Shown here one piece after another: positions 20,606 through 33,436 of a DNA stretch of 64,000 bases; positions within the stretch are counted from its first letter, which is position 1; each line of letters opens with the position of its first letter. The stretch lies in contig NZ_BAABRP010000001.1 of assembly GCF_039545055.1 (NCBI RefSeq), forward strand, positions 248,001 to 312,000. The letters are read 5' to 3'. The notes below the pieces were generated by a model. It saw only the letters and a list, made by a program, of their open reading frames with translations, was not told the origin of the DNA and did not search any database. The stretch comes from Deinococcus carri. Its GTDB lineage: Bacteria > Deinococcota > Deinococci > Deinococcales > Deinococcaceae. Both the position numbers and the translations under genes were made by a program.

Positions 20606-21211
20606 GTGTCTGTCCTGCCTGACCTGCCCGAACCGCTCGACCTGCTGACCACCATTCACGCCCGCCGCACCGTGGACCTGGCCCGGCTGCGGCCCGACCC
20701 TATTCCCCGGGAGACGCTGCTGACGCTGCTGGAAGCCGCCAACTGGGCACCCAGTCACGGCCGCACCGAACCCTGGCGCTTCGTGGTCTTTACCGGCGAG
20801 GGGCGGATGCGGCTGGCGGAAGTCCTCGCCACGTCGCTGGCCCGGCTGAAGGGCGAAGAGCAGGCTGACCCGGACGTGTTGCGCACGCAGCGGGAGCGGC
20901 AGCGTCTCGCGCCGGTCTGGCTGGCGGTCGCCGTCCAGCCCGCCGAGAAGCCCCGGATGCCGCTTTACGAGGACCAGTGGGCCGTGGCCTGCGCCGTGCA
21001 GACGCTGATGCTGGCGGCGCGGTCGCTGGGTATTGGCAGCAAGTGGATTACCAACGCGGCCAGTCTGCACGAGCACACCGCGCAGGCGCTGGGGTTTGGG
21101 GAGGGAGCGAGCATGATGGGGCTGGTGTATCTGGGGTTTGTGGATGGGGAGTGGCCGGTGGGGGAGCGGCGGCCGATGGGGGACAAGGTGCGGTGGGTGG
21201 AGGAGACGTAG
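20606..21211 (+). CDS. Nitroreductase family protein
   Basis: 201 residues. FMN-dependent oxidoreductase fold. Visible: DLLTTIHARRTVDLARLRPD (FMN phosphate Arg-Arg), LLEAANWAPSHGRTEPWRFVVF, and LMLAARSLGIGSKWIT near the C-terminus, as in YdjA-type nitroreductases. The substrate is unknown. The GTG at 20606 is chosen because of TACCCT exactly 7 nt upstream and because homologues start near this point; the open frame extends back to 20129 only as antisense to the AIM24 gene. The TAG stop touches a large dispersed repeat. Confidence 0.88.
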   Translation: MSVLPDLPEPLDLLTTIHARRTVDLARLRPDPIPRETLLTLLEAANWAPSHGRTEPWRFVVFTGEGRMRLAEVLATSLARLKGEEQADPDVLRTQRERQRLAPVWLAVAVQPAEKPRMPLYEDQWAVACAVQTLMLAARSLGIGSKWITNAASLHEHTAQALGFGEGASMMGLVYLGFVDGEWPVGERRPMGDKVRWVEET

Positions 21212-21481
21212 GGGTTTACAGGGCATCTTGTAGCGAGCTTCCCCCCGCCCCCCCAGCCCCCCTACCCCCCATCGGGGGGCAGGGGGGAGCAGCGTTGCGC
21301 TGGGCAAGGGGGTTCCTGGCGGTTCTGGGCCTGCCAGGCTTCGCCCCGGTTTCCCACTGGTTGCCATGCCTGGCCCGCCGGGCGGCCTCGGGCCTGGCGG
21401 CCCGAACGGCTCGTCTTCCAGGCCTGACCGCTTGCAAGGTGGGACCTGGGCGTCGGCTCCAAAGTTTGAAGGGACAGGGGG
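21211..21481. repeat. Large dispersed repeat, copy 1
   Basis: About 270 bp, found again at 53833-54171. Shared parts include GGGCATCTTGTAGCGAGCTT, then C-tracts, GGCAAGGGGGTTCCT, CCAGGCTTCGCCCCGGTTTC, GGCGGCCTCGGGCCTGGCGG and GGCGTCGGCTCCAAAGTTTG. No open frame with protein-like composition is kept in both copies. Probably a non-coding mobile or relic element. Confidence 0.7.
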
Positions 21482-21540
21482 GGCAGGAGCTTTGGCTTTT
21501 TCTGGGAACGGAAGAAAAGTGCGGGCTGAACTGTTTTTTT

Positions 21541-21593
21541 CTCCTCCCCCCTTGCGGGGGAGGCTGGGAGGGGGGTGGACGGCGAAGCCGTCC
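21541..21593. repeat. Short double-hairpin repeat, copy 1
   Basis: CTCCCCCCTTGCGGGGGAG (21544-21562), then GCTGGGAGGGGGGTGG, then GGACGGC-GAA-GCCGTCC. Copy 2 at 40764-40818 has the same layout, but the second stem reads GGCAGGC-GCA-GCCTGCC, so both sides of the stem changed together. Confidence 0.65.
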
Positions 21594-21726
21594 CAGCGGA
21601 GGAACCTGTAACTTCCTACTTCTGCCGAAGACCCCATTTCGCGTAAGTCCTGTGCTTTTACCCGCCGCCAAAAAGGAACCCCCACCGGGGCAAGGGCTTT
21701 TGAAGCTGGTCGGAATCGGGCGAGCG
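21594..21726. other. Non-coding stretch
   Basis: Between the double-hairpin repeat and the 82-residue protein gene. It contains GGAACCCCCACCGGGGCAAG as a weak hairpin followed by GGGCTTTTG, possibly a terminator for the minus-strand gene's neighbour. Nothing else is recognised. Confidence 0.4.
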
Positions 21727-21975
21727 TCAGGTGGGGTTGTTGTGTTCCCGGTCGCGGCCGATTTCGCCGTCGGCAATTCGGCCCAGGTTGCCGTCGGTGG
21801 TGCCGCCGACACCGCTCGCGGTGTCCTGCGTGGTGCCCGTGGCCTCGTCGGTGGTTCCGCCTTCAGCAGCGATGTCTCCCGCGCCTGTGGCTGTGCCAAG
21901 TGACTGGCCGGTGGTTCCGCCCTCGGCCGCCGTGTCCGTCGTCTCGCTGTTCTGGTCCCTGCGGTTGTCCGTCAT
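21727..21975 (-). CDS. Small acidic low-complexity protein with AAEGGTT repeats
   Basis: 82 residues, hydrophilic, with no hydrophobic core: repeats TAAEGGTTGQSLGTATGAG, IAAEGGTTDEATGT and SGVGGTTDGN, ending GEIGRDREHNNPT. It is probably disordered. A strong Shine-Dalgarno AAGGAGG stands 9 nt before the ATG at 21973-21975, so it is likely translated well. Its composition recalls stress-induced hydrophilic proteins, but no family is recognised. Confidence 0.6.
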   Translation of the reverse strand: MTDNRRDQNSETTDTAAEGGTTGQSLGTATGAGDIAAEGGTTDEATGTTQDTASGVGGTTDGNLGRIADGEIGRDREHNNPT

Positions 21976-22093
21976 GGATGTTGCCTCCTTGTGCCTTCCA
22001 GCGTAGGTGGGGTCTCGCTCGAAGAGGGCCGGGGGAGCTAAAGGCCTGTTGGGATGCCCCACATCCGGGTAAGGCGGCGCGGAGCGGCCGGGT

Positions 22094-23275
<1,182 letters not shown>

Positions 23276-23282
23276 ATCACCG

Positions 23283-23288
23283 AGGGTA
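23283..23288 (-). promoter_or_regulatory. Candidate leaderless -10 box of aspC
   Basis: TACCCT on the complement, 7 nt from the ATG. Confidence 0.55.
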
Positions 23289-23350
23289 CCGGCCGGGACG
23301 GGGGGAGAAGTAGGCGCGGCCTAGCTGTACCGGAGAAGGCCGGGCAGTTC

Positions 23351-23356
23351 TACAAT
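23351..23356 (+). promoter_or_regulatory. Candidate leaderless -10 box of 118-residue membrane protein gene
   Basis: TACAAT, 6 nt before the ATG at 23363. Confidence 0.5.
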
Positions 23357-23362
23357 CGCCGC

Positions 23363-23719
23363 ATGAAAGCCTCTGTCACGCCCCGGACAGGCTGGCAAGC
23401 CCTGGCAAACCTGCTGAAGCGCGGCGCACTGTACGGCGGCGCTGCGAGTGTTCTGGGCGCGCTCCTGGGGGACTTGCTGATTCAGCACGGCCGGCACGGT
23501 GTCCTGACGGGGCTGAATCTTGCGGGCATCCTTCTGTGCATCCTGGCCGGCTCGTTTGCCCAGGGTTCGTTTGGCGTCCAGAGTGGCGTCGCCATGTCAC
23601 AGGCCCGCCTGGGCACTGCTGCGCCGCAGATGCAGTGGCCGCTGGCGTCCATGCTGGTCGCTCTCCTGGCCGCGGGTGTCTGTTTCCTGCTGGCCTGGCT
23701 GGGCAGCGGCTGGCGCTGA
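23363..23719 (+). CDS. Small integral membrane protein, unknown
   Basis: 118 residues with three probable membrane segments: about 25-42 (YGGAASVLGALLGDLLI), 49-70 (GLNLAGILLCILAGSFAQ) and 95-114 (ASMLVALLAAGVCFLLAWLG). N-terminus short and basic. No family recognised. The start is supported by TACAAT 6 nt upstream. It lies between divergent aspC and the two-component system, and no functional link is evident. Confidence 0.65.
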   Translation: MKASVTPRTGWQALANLLKRGALYGGAASVLGALLGDLLIQHGRHGVLTGLNLAGILLCILAGSFAQGSFGVQSGVAMSQARLGTAAPQMQWPLASMLVALLAAGVCFLLAWLGSGWR

Positions 23720-23790
23720 AACCTGCCCGGCCGCGGGCCAAGAGTGAGGGGACAGCATCTCCGGCTGTCCCCCATCCCCCTGCCCCGGCC

Positions 23791-24371
<581 letters not shown>

Positions 24372-24375
<4 letters not shown>

Positions 24376-25427
24376 GGGGACACCTCCGGCAGATTGAGGG
24401 TGAAGACGGAATGGGGCGAATGCGGGCCAGCGCTCTGGCGGGCATAGCTGAGGCTGCCGCCGTGCGTCTCCGCGATGCGGCGGGCGATAAAGAGGCCCAG
24501 TCCGGTGGTCCCGGCGGTGTACTGCTGCCCCGCGATGGTGGCGGGCTGGGCGTTGAACGGCTGCGCGAGTTCCTCCAGCGGCGCGCCCAGGCCGGGGCCG
24601 TCGTCGCGCACCTCCACGCCTGCGGGGGTCACGGCCAGCGCCACCTGCGTCCGCGCGTACCGCAGGGCGTTCTCGGTCAGGTTGGTCACGGCCCGCTCCA
24701 GCACGGCGGGGTCGGCGGGGGCGGTGCCCTGGCCCGTCACGGTGAGGGTCAGGCCGCGCGCCTGGGCCTGGGGCAACAGGCGGCGGGTGACGCACTCCAG
24801 CAGGGCGCGCAGGTCGGTGGGCCGGGGCGAGAGCTGCACCTCCTCGCGCTCGAAGCGGTGGGCGTCGGCCATCTGCCCGACCAGGGCCAGCAGCCGGGCG
24901 TTCTCGGTCAGCAGCTCGCGGCCCATCTCGTGCCGTTCGGCGTCGGGCAGGGGGTGGTCGGTCAGGATGCGGGTCAGGTGGCCGGTGGCGATCAGGGGCG
25001 TCTTGAGGTCGTGGACCAGCGTCGCCATAAAGGCGTTGCGGCGGGCCTGCTCGGTCGAGAGGCGGCCCAGCAGCTCGGCAAAGGCCCCCCGCAGCGCGCG
25101 AATCTCGGTGGGGTCGTCGGAGTGCGCCCGCGTCTGCCCGGTGTGCGCGAAGTCGCCGCGCTCCACTTCGGCCTCCAGGCGACTGAGGGGCCGCAGCAGC
25201 ACGCCGCTGAGCAGATAGCCCACCAGCCCGCACAGCGCCGCCACCAGGCCCATCCAGACCGCGAGCATCAGCGAGGGAAGGCCCGGACGTGCCGCCAGCG
25301 TCAGCACCAGATTGGGCAGAAACGCCAGCAGGAAAATCACCAGCGTGAACTGCCCCCGCAGCGTGCCTCCGCGCGTCTCCTGCCGCAGGGGGCGGGCCGC
25401 ACTCAGGGAAACCTCACCTGTGGTCAC
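24372..25427 (-). CDS. Sensor histidine kinase
   Basis: 351 residues. Two membrane segments (about 27-47 and 53-78) with almost no external loop, then a HAMP-like linker (RPLSRLEAEVERGDF), H-box NAFMATLVHDLKTPL (His139), N-box AVTNLTENALRYA, and ATP boxes VRDDGPGLG and GTTGLGLFIARRIAETHGG. With so little outside the membrane, it probably senses something in the membrane or cytoplasm. The GTG start has TACACT 7 nt upstream. Partner of the following NarL-type regulator. Confidence 0.9.
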
Positions 25428-25434
25428 GTTCCGG

Positions 25435-25440
25435 AGTGTA
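25435..25440 (-). promoter_or_regulatory. Candidate leaderless -10 box of two-component operon
   Basis: TACACT on the complement, 7 nt before the GTG at 25427. Confidence 0.55.
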
Positions 25441-25533
25441 GGAATCGCCCTCTGACAGAAACCCCACACCTGTGATGGGGCGGTGATGTGTCCCGCGGCA
25501 GCGCCCTCCCCGGCTTCTTTTTGCCGGATAGGA

Positions 25534-25552
25534 CGCGGTTTACGTCTGCCCA
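25534..25552. terminator. Possible hairpin terminator after MBL hydrolase gene
   Basis: Near CCGGCTTCTTTTTGCCGG in the 25428-25618 gap (exact position approximate). Short stem CCGGC/GCCGG with a T-rich loop. The rest of this gap shows no gene. Confidence 0.3.
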
Positions 25553-25618
25553 GATGCTGCCTGCCTGCTGGAACCGGAGTGCGGACAGGTCAGAGAAAGA
25601 AGATGGCCCCGCGCTGCC

Positions 25619-26599
25619 TCAGCGCCGCAGCTTCCGCAGCAGCAGCAGGCCGCCCACCGCCGCCAGCGTCCCCAGCACGATGTTTCGCAGCGGGTCGGAG
25701 GTTCCCGGCTGCGGCAGGGCCACCGGCACCGGATGGTTCAGATACCAGCCGCGCAGGGGCCGCGCCGCCTCGTCGAAGTTGCGGGCGAGCCGCGCCAGGT
25801 CGAGGTCCATCTGCACCTCGGTCATGGGGTGGCCGTGCCCTGTGGCGGCCAGGGCGGGGTTCAGGTCCGCGAGCAGGCGCACCGACTCGCGCGCCGCGTC
25901 CCAGTTGGGCGTGTAGTAGGCGGGCGGGCGGTGAACGAGGGTGGGCCGCGAGGCCAGCGCCCCCAGGACCGTCTCCTGCCGGGTGGTCACGAAGGCATCC
26001 CCGGCAATCAGCGTCCGGTCCTCGGGCCGCCACAGCGACACGTGCCCGGCGCTGTGCCCCGGCGTGTGCAACCAGCGCCAGCCCGGCAGGAAAGGCACCT
26101 CGCCCGCCGAGGGGAGCACCTGGACGTGGGGCCGGAAATCGAAGGGGCCGGGCACGAAGGCCGGGGAAAGCGCACTCATCACGCCGCCCATCGTGGGGTC
26201 GGGGAAGGGATAGGCGACCTGACCGGTCAGGTGGGGCAGTTCCAGCGGGTGCGCGTAGACCGACACCGGCCACTCCTCCAGCAGGTCATGCAGCGCGCCG
26301 ATGTGGTCGAGGTGCCCGTGGGTCAGCACAATGGCGGCCGGGGGTTGGCCCGCGTGGTACTTCCCGGCCGCCGCGCGAATCATTCCGGCGGTGCCCGGCA
26401 TCCCGGCGTCCACCAGCACCCAGGGGTCGCCCAGCAGGCCCAGCAGGTAGGCATTCACCATCGGCAGCCGCACGCGCACCACGTCGGGCCGCAGCACCTG
26501 CGTGCCGCCGAAGGTGGAGACATCCGGGGCGGGCGGGCGAATCTGCTGGACACTGGTGGTGAGGGGGGGCGGGGGTTGCCAGGCGGGGAGCTGGGTCAT
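25619..26599 (-). CDS. Metallo-beta-lactamase fold hydrolase with C-terminal membrane anchor
   Basis: 326 residues. MBL domain with zinc motif HGHLDH (94-99), further ligands in LHTPGHSAGHVSLW, IAGDAF and ATGHGHPM. The C-terminus has a hydrophobic segment followed by arginines (LGTLAAVGGLLLLRKLRR), suggesting membrane anchoring with the catalytic domain in the cytoplasm. Substrate unknown; the family includes glyoxalase II-like enzymes. The ATG at 26599 is favoured by AAAGGA upstream; a longer frame adds MQETFPGFTPERTAL. Confidence 0.8.
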   Translation of the reverse strand: MTQLPAWQPPPPLTTSVQQIRPPAPDVSTFGGTQVLRPDVVRVRLPMVNAYLLGLLGDPWVLVDAGMPGTAGMIRAAAGKYHAGQPPAAIVLTHGHLDHIGALHDLLEEWPVSVYAHPLELPHLTGQVAYPFPDPTMGGVMSALSPAFVPGPFDFRPHVQVLPSAGEVPFLPGWRWLHTPGHSAGHVSLWRPEDRTLIAGDAFVTTRQETVLGALASRPTLVHRPPAYYTPNWDAARESVRLLADLNPALAATGHGHPMTEVQMDLDLARLARNFDEAARPLRGWYLNHPVPVALPQPGTSDPLRNIVLGTLAAVGGLLLLRKLRR

Positions 26600-26730
26600 G
26601 AGGGCCGTCCTTTCGGGGGTGAAACCGGGGAATGTTTCCTGCACGCTAGGCAGCCAGGATGAGCGGCACTCCCTGCCCGGCCTAACTCTGCCTTACTGGA
26701 CCACCTGCGGGCCGGGGGAAGAAAGCAGAA

Positions 26731-26749
26731 CGCCCCCGCTGGGGCGGGG
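26731..26749. terminator. GC hairpin before repeat copy 2
   Basis: CGCCCC-CGCT-GGGGCG stem in the gap between the MBL gene start and the repeat element. It may terminate transcripts coming from lepA. The gap 26600-26754 holds no gene. Confidence 0.35.
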
Positions 26750-26754
26750 ACGGG

Positions 26755-26893
26755 TGATACGGATTCCGTCCAATTCCTGAACAGTCGGGAGGGCACCGCC
26801 TGTTCATCCATCTCCCGAAATCCGCCCTTGTTCCTTCTCCCTCTGGTCGGATTTCCGGGTGTTTTCAACACCCTTCAATCGGAATCAGTATGA
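26755..26893. repeat. TGA-bounded inverted-repeat element, copy 2
   Basis: TGA, TACGGATTCCGTCCAAT, hairpin TGAACAGTCGG / CCGCCTGTTCA, core TTCCTTCTCCCTCTGGTCGG, hairpin GGGTGTT-TTC-AACACCC, CGGAATCAGTA, TGA. Apart from the ends it differs from copy 3 (inverted) at about one base in 133, which suggests recent movement. It lies between two genes without touching either. Confidence 0.8.
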
Positions 26894-26919
26894 GGCGTGG
26901 ACTGCCGGGCCAGGGAAGG

Positions 26920-28743
<1,824 letters not shown>

Positions 28744-28749
28744 GGGTGC

Positions 28750-28755
28750 AGTGTA
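28750..28755 (-). promoter_or_regulatory. Candidate leaderless -10 box of lepA
   Basis: TACACT on the complement, 6 nt before the GTG. Confidence 0.55.
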
Positions 28756-28811
28756 GCGAGTGCGCCGCCCGCGCACGGTGACGCCCCGCGTTTCCCTGGG
28801 CTGGCCTCCCC

Positions 28812-28817
28812 TATGCT
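28812..28817 (+). promoter_or_regulatory. Candidate leaderless -10 box of M28 peptidase gene
   Basis: TATGCT, 7 nt before the ATG at 28825. Confidence 0.5.
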
Positions 28818-28824
28818 GGGACCC

Positions 28825-30174
28825 ATGTACGCCCGCTCCCGGCCCTTGCCGACCCGGCCGCGCCGTCCTGCCTGGCACTGGCTCCTGCCCGCCGCGCTCG
28901 TCCTGGGGGGCGGCTGGGGTGCCTGGCACTGGGCCAACCGCCCGCAGAACCTGCCCGCACAGCCGGCGGCCCTCGCGCGCACCCCGTCGCAGGACTGGGC
29001 CGACCTGCGCGCCTTCGGCCCGCGTCCGGTGAGCGCGGGGGGCCATGACCGCGCCCTGGACTGGCTGGCCGCACAGTTCCGCGCGCTGGGCTACCCCGTG
29101 ACCTGGGAGCCGGTGACGCTGGAGCGGCCCTTCGACCGGGGCGGCACCCTGAAGGTGGGGTCCCTGAGTGTTCCTGCCGCCGCCCTGTACGGCAGCCGGG
29201 GCGGCGAGCAGGAGGGCCGGCTGGTGCGCCTGCCCGCCGGGGCGACCACCGAGCAGATGGAGGCGCGGGGCCTGCGCGGGCAGATCGCCCTGACCACCTG
29301 CCGGGAGTGGGACGGCGACGAGGTGACGTGGACCGAACTGGTGGAGCGGGCCACGCGGGCGGGGGCGCTGGGCCTGGTGCTGGTGCAGGACTGCGGGACA
29401 CGGCAGGTGCGGCGTGTGCCCGCCACGCCCCTGCCGCTGGTGCAGGTCAGCGCCGCGGACGGGCGGCGGGTGCTGCCGCTGGCGGGCCAGCAGGCCCAGC
29501 TCACTTCAAACGTGGAGGTACGGAAGGTCACGGGCCGCAACCTCATCGCCGCCCGCGTGGGGGCGAAACCCGAAGTGCTGTTCGGTGCCCACCTCGACAG
29601 CGTGAACGGCTCGCCCGGCGCGAACGACAATGCCAGCGGCGTGCTGGCGGTGCTGGAGGCCGCGCGCGAGGCGGCCGGGACACCCCTGGCAGGCCGCGCC
29701 TGGTTCGTCCTGTTCGATGCCGAGGAGGACGGCCTGGTGGGCAGCCGCACCTTCGTGGACGCGCACCGTTACCCCCTGCGGCAGACGCGGGCGATGCTGA
29801 ACCTCGACATGGTGGGCGTGGCCGCCGAACCGCTGGGGGTCGCCGCCGACGCCGAGCTGCTGCCGCTGGCAAAGCAGGTGCGGCCCGGCATCCGCGTGTT
29901 TGAGGACGAATCCACCCAGCGACGCGAAACCTTCGGCCGGTCCATGAACGTCGGTGGCAGCAGCGACCAGGTGCCCTTCATCGCCTGGGGCGTCCGCACC
30001 GTGTTCATCCACCGCGGTCTGGACGACAACTACCACGCCGCCAGCGACAACACGCTCTCGCCCGCGCTGGTGCGGGAGGCGGGAGCGTTCGCCGTGAAGC
30101 TGGCGCAGGCGGCCCTCGCCGCCCCCTGGATGCCCGACGAGCCGTGCGAGGGGTTCAAGAGCGAGGGGTGTTAG
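28825..30174 (+). CDS. M28 family aminopeptidase, membrane-anchored
   Basis: 449 residues. N-terminal anchor (about 20-38, [19 protein letters not shown]) after a basic stretch, a PA-like insert at ~120-210, then a zinc peptidase domain with [20 protein letters not shown] (metal His and Asp), [10 protein letters not shown] (catalytic Glu pair), LNLDMVGV and [11 protein letters not shown]. Likely acts outside the membrane on peptides. Start at 28825 is supported by TATGCT 7 nt upstream; an ATG at 28813 is within that promoter. The TAG stop is the left end of an inverted-repeat element. Confidence 0.88.
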   Translation: MYARSRPLPTRPRRPAWHWLLPAALVLGGGWGAWHWANRPQNLPAQPAALARTPSQDWADLRAFGPRPVSAGGHDRALDWLAAQFRALGYPVTWEPVTLERPFDRGGTLKVGSLSVPAAALYGSRGGEQEGRLVRLPAGATTEQMEARGLRGQIALTTCREWDGDEVTWTELVERATRAGALGLVLVQDCGTRQVRRVPATPLPLVQVSAADGRRVLPLAGQQAQLTSNVEVRKVTGRNLIAARVGAKPEVLFGAHLDSVNGSPGANDNASGVLAVLEAAREAAGTPLAGRAWFVLFDAEEDGLVGSRTFVDAHRYPLRQTRAMLNLDMVGVAAEPLGVAADAELLPLAKQVRPGIRVFEDESTQRRETFGRSMNVGGSSDQVPFIAWGVRTVFIHRGLDDNYHAASDNTLSPALVREAGAFAVKLAQAALAAPWMPDEPCEGFKSEGC

Positions 30175-30296
30175 GGCGGCGCTCAGAAAGGTTGCCGGAC
30201 CTTTCTGAGCCGAACGGAGTGAGCAACCGTGATGAGGGCGGCGCGAAGTGGAGTGGCCGCCCAAGATACGCGGCAACGGAACGGAGCGCCGCCCTA
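30172..30296. repeat. TA-bounded inverted-repeat element, family A copy 1
   Basis: 125 bp with perfect 13-bp ends, TAGGGCGGCGCTC at 30172-30184 and GAGCGCCGCCCTA at 30284-30296. An inner hairpin CTCAGAAAGG / CCTTTCTGAG lies near the left end. The first three bases are the stop codon of the M28 gene. A deletion derivative occurs at 31567-31606. Confidence 0.75.
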
Positions 30297-30307
30297 GGGG
30301 AACCCGC

Positions 30308-30852
30308 CTAGACCCGTTCCAGCCGCTCGTGTGGTTGCGGTGGCAGCTCCACGCGCAGCCTATCGCCCGGACGCACCGCGCCTCCGGCCAGCACCACACC
30401 CATGATGCCGGCCTTGCGAATCAGGTTCCCCGCGGCGTCGTGCCCCAGGACGGCCCGCAGCAGGCCCGGCTGGAAGGCATCGATCTGCGCGCAGGGGTTG
30501 CGCAGGCCCGTGACCTCCACCACCGCCGCCTCGCCCAGGTGGAGCCGTGTGCCGCGGGGCAGCCCCAGCAGGTCCACGCCCCGCGTGGTCACGTTCTCGC
30601 CCAGGTCGCCGGGGGCTGCCCGGAAGCCCTGCCCGCGCAGCTCGTCCAGCAGTTCGGCATGAATCAGGTGAATCTGGCGCAGGTTCGGCTGGTCCGGGTT
30701 CTGCGCCACCCGCGAGCGGTGCCTGACGGTGCGGCCCGCGTGGGCGTCCCCCTCCACGCCCAGCCCGGACAGAAGGTGAATCTCCGGCTGCGGCGTTTTG
30801 CTGAAGGTGTGCGCGGGGCTGAGGCTGACGGCCAGAACGCTGGCGCTGGGGG

Positions 30853-30856
<4 letters not shown>
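30308..30856 (-). CDS. MOSC domain protein
   Basis: 182 residues. MOSC domains bind the molybdenum cofactor or carry sulfur from a conserved cysteine. Visible: GLGVEGDAHAGRTVRHRSRV, PGDLGENVTTRGVDLLGLPRG, and the cysteine motif VTGLRNPCAQID. Stand-alone MOSC proteins of this size (YiiM-like) may work on hydroxylated bases; the substrate here is unknown. It overlaps the rnhB stop as ATGA. Confidence 0.88.
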
Positions 30857-31509
<653 letters not shown>

Positions 31510-31520
31510 GGGGAAAAGCT

Positions 31521-31560
31521 ATCAGCCTTCGGCCGGCCGCCTTCTGCCTGGGGCAGTGCC
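31521..31560. repeat. Heptad-type repeat stretch
   Basis: CAGCCTTCGGCCGGCCGCCT then TCTGCCTGGGGCAGTGCC. 7-nt steps GCCTTCG/GCCGGCC/GCCTTCT/GCCTGGG. No long complementary arm. Confidence 0.45.
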
Positions 31561-31566
31561 GTGACC

Positions 31567-31606
31567 GGTTGCCGAACCTTTCCGGGCTGGGCGGAGTGCC
31601 GCCCTA
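31567..31606. repeat. Deletion derivative of family A element
   Basis: On the complement it reads TAGGGCGGCACTCCG (14 of 15 bases match the end of the 30172-30296 element), then GAAAGGTTCGGCAACC, which matches the region next to the other end, with the middle missing. The TAG is the stop codon of the upstream AMP-binding gene. Confidence 0.55.
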
Positions 31607-33205
31607 ATCCGCGGGTTGCCCGGCGGCCCGCCCGGCGGCCTGCTCGCGCAGCACGTACTTCAGCACCTTGCCGCTGGCGGTCTTGGGCAGCTCGGGCGCG
31701 AAGACGATGCGGGCGGGCAGGGCGTGGGGGGGCAGGTGCGGGCGGGCAAAGGCCAGCAGTTCGCGGCCCTGCACCTGCGCGCCGGGGTGCAGCGTGACAA
31801 AGGCGACGGGCAGGTCCCCGCCTTCTCCCCGCGCGGCCACCACGACCGCCTCGCGCACGCTGGGATGACGGTACAGCACGGCTTCCACCTGCGCGCTGGA
31901 GACGGGCTGCCCGCCGACGTTCAGCAGGTCCCCGGCCCGGTCGAGGATTTCCAGCCGCCCGCCCGGATGCACGCAGGCCACGTCGCCGGTGTGCAGCCAG
32001 CCGCCCTGGATAGCGCGGCGGGTGGCGGCGCGGTTCTTGTAGTAGCCCTTCATGACCTGGTTGCCGCGCAGCACGATCTCGCCGGGCGTCAGGCCGTCGT
32101 GGGGAACGGGCGTGCCGTCGTCGCGGATCACCTGCACCTGCCCGGCCAGCAGCATCGCGTACCCCTGGCGGGAGAGCAGGCGGGCCTGTTCCTCCGGGGG
32201 AAGTGCCTGCGTTTCCGGCGTGGGGTCGGCCAGCGTGACCAGGGCGCTGCTCTCGGTGAGGCCGTAGCCGTGCAGCACCTCGAAGCCCTGCGCCTGCAAG
32301 GTGCCGATCAGGCGCGGCGGCGGGCTGGTGCCGGCCAGCATCACCCGGACGGGGTGGGGGAGGGGTTGCGGCGCGGCCGCGTCCGCCAGCGGGGCCAGCA
32401 GCGCGGGCGAGGCGCACAGGTGCGTGACGCCGTGCGCGGTGATCGCGGCCCGCAGGGGAACCGGGCCGGGGTCCGGGAGCGTCACGTGCGTGCCGCCCGC
32501 CGCCGTGACTGCCCACACGCTGCCCCAGCCGTTGGCGTGCGCGAAGGGCAGCGCGTGCAAAAAGACGCTGCCGGGCCGCAGGTTCAGGTGGTAGAGCATG
32601 TTGGTAACATTCAGGAAGACGCTCCGGTGCGTCAGCATCACGCCCTTGGGGTCGCTGGTGGTGCCGGAGGTGTAGTTCACGCTGATGGGGTCGTCCTCCG
32701 CGAGCGTGTCCGGCACCGCGAGCGGCGCGGGCGGCACGCGGGCCAGCCGCGCGGCGAGGTCCCCACCCGTGCCGGTGGCGATGACCGGCACGCCCCGCTG
32801 GGTCAGGGCCGCCCCCACGCGGGGAAGGTGCGCCGCGTCCACCAGCGCGAGCACCGGGTCGGCGTGCGCGCCCAGAAAGCCGAGTTCCGCGTCGGTGAAG
32901 CGCGGGTTGAGCGGCACGATCACGCCCCCGGCCAGCGGGACCGCGTGAAAGGCCGTCAGCGCGTCGGCGGTGTTGGGGGACACCAGCAGGACGTGACCGC
33001 CCGGCGGCAACCCCGCCTCGCGCAGCAGCGTGACGAGGCGCGCGGCCCGGTCCGCCAGTTCGGCGTAACTGAGGTGCCCGTGTCCGGCCGCGTCGACCAG
33101 GGCGGGGCGCTGTGGATACACGCTCAGGGCGCGCAGCACGGGGTCCAGGGGGGTCAGGGGCGTCTTCACGGTGAGGGGTCCAGGGCCAAGGATGCGACAC
33201 GGCAT
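31604..33205 (-). CDS. AMP-dependent acyl-CoA synthetase/ligase
   Basis: 533 residues. Activates a carboxylic acid to acyl-AMP and then acyl-CoA. Core motifs: VNYTSGTTSDPKGVMLTH (phosphate loop), HGYGLTESSA, GWLHTGDVA and the catalytic-lysine end motif PKTASGKVLKY. Medium- or long-chain type; the exact acid cannot be read. The ATG at 33205 has no clear ribosome site; a GTG at 33169 (VKTPLTPLDP) is a good alternative. Transcribed away from the livG-led cluster, sharing a 231-nt region with repeated TCTAGACAG sites. Confidence 0.87.
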   Translation of the reverse strand: MPCRILGPGPLTVKTPLTPLDPVLRALSVYPQRPALVDAAGHGHLSYAELADRAARLVTLLREAGLPPGGHVLLVSPNTADALTAFHAVPLAGGVIVPLNPRFTDAELGFLGAHADPVLALVDAAHLPRVGAALTQRGVPVIATGTGGDLAARLARVPPAPLAVPDTLAEDDPISVNYTSGTTSDPKGVMLTHRSVFLNVTNMLYHLNLRPGSVFLHALPFAHANGWGSVWAVTAAGGTHVTLPDPGPVPLRAAITAHGVTHLCASPALLAPLADAAAPQPLPHPVRVMLAGTSPPPRLIGTLQAQGFEVLHGYGLTESSALVTLADPTPETQALPPEEQARLLSRQGYAMLLAGQVQVIRDDGTPVPHDGLTPGEIVLRGNQVMKGYYKNRAATRRAIQGGWLHTGDVACVHPGGRLEILDRAGDLLNVGGQPVSSAQVEAVLYRHPSVREAVVVAARGEGGDLPVAFVTLHPGAQVQGRELLAFARPHLPPHALPARIVFAPELPKTASGKVLKYVLREQAAGRAAGQPAD

Positions 33206-33236
33206 GAGGAGGAGAAGTGAACAGGGCTGTAATACG

Positions 33237-33286
33237 TCTAGACAGATAAAGGGTTTTGGTTCTTTGAACCTGATTCATCTAGACAG
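33237..33286. promoter_or_regulatory. Candidate operator region between acyl-CoA synthetase and livG
   Basis: TCTAGACAG occurs at 33237-33245 and again at 33278-33286, framing the palindrome GGTTC-TTT-GAACC (33258-33270). The arrangement suggests a regulator controlling both divergent units. No regulator gene lies next to it. Confidence 0.45.
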
Positions 33287-33436
33287 GTTGAGGGCGAGTG
33301 TGCCTGCCACTCACTCATAATCCGGGCACCGACAATCCTTTCAGGTTCGTGCTTTCCCGCTCCGCCGTGGGGGAAGCCCCGCCTTTGCTCCCCGCTCCCG
33401 CCTGCCGAGTGACGCCACCGGCCCACAGGAGGTGAA

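Noticed and set aside
21541..21562. Simple Rho-independent terminator of the nitroreductase gene
   Set aside because: The hairpin recurs with its linker and second stem at 40764, so it is better described as a dispersed repeat, though it may also terminate.
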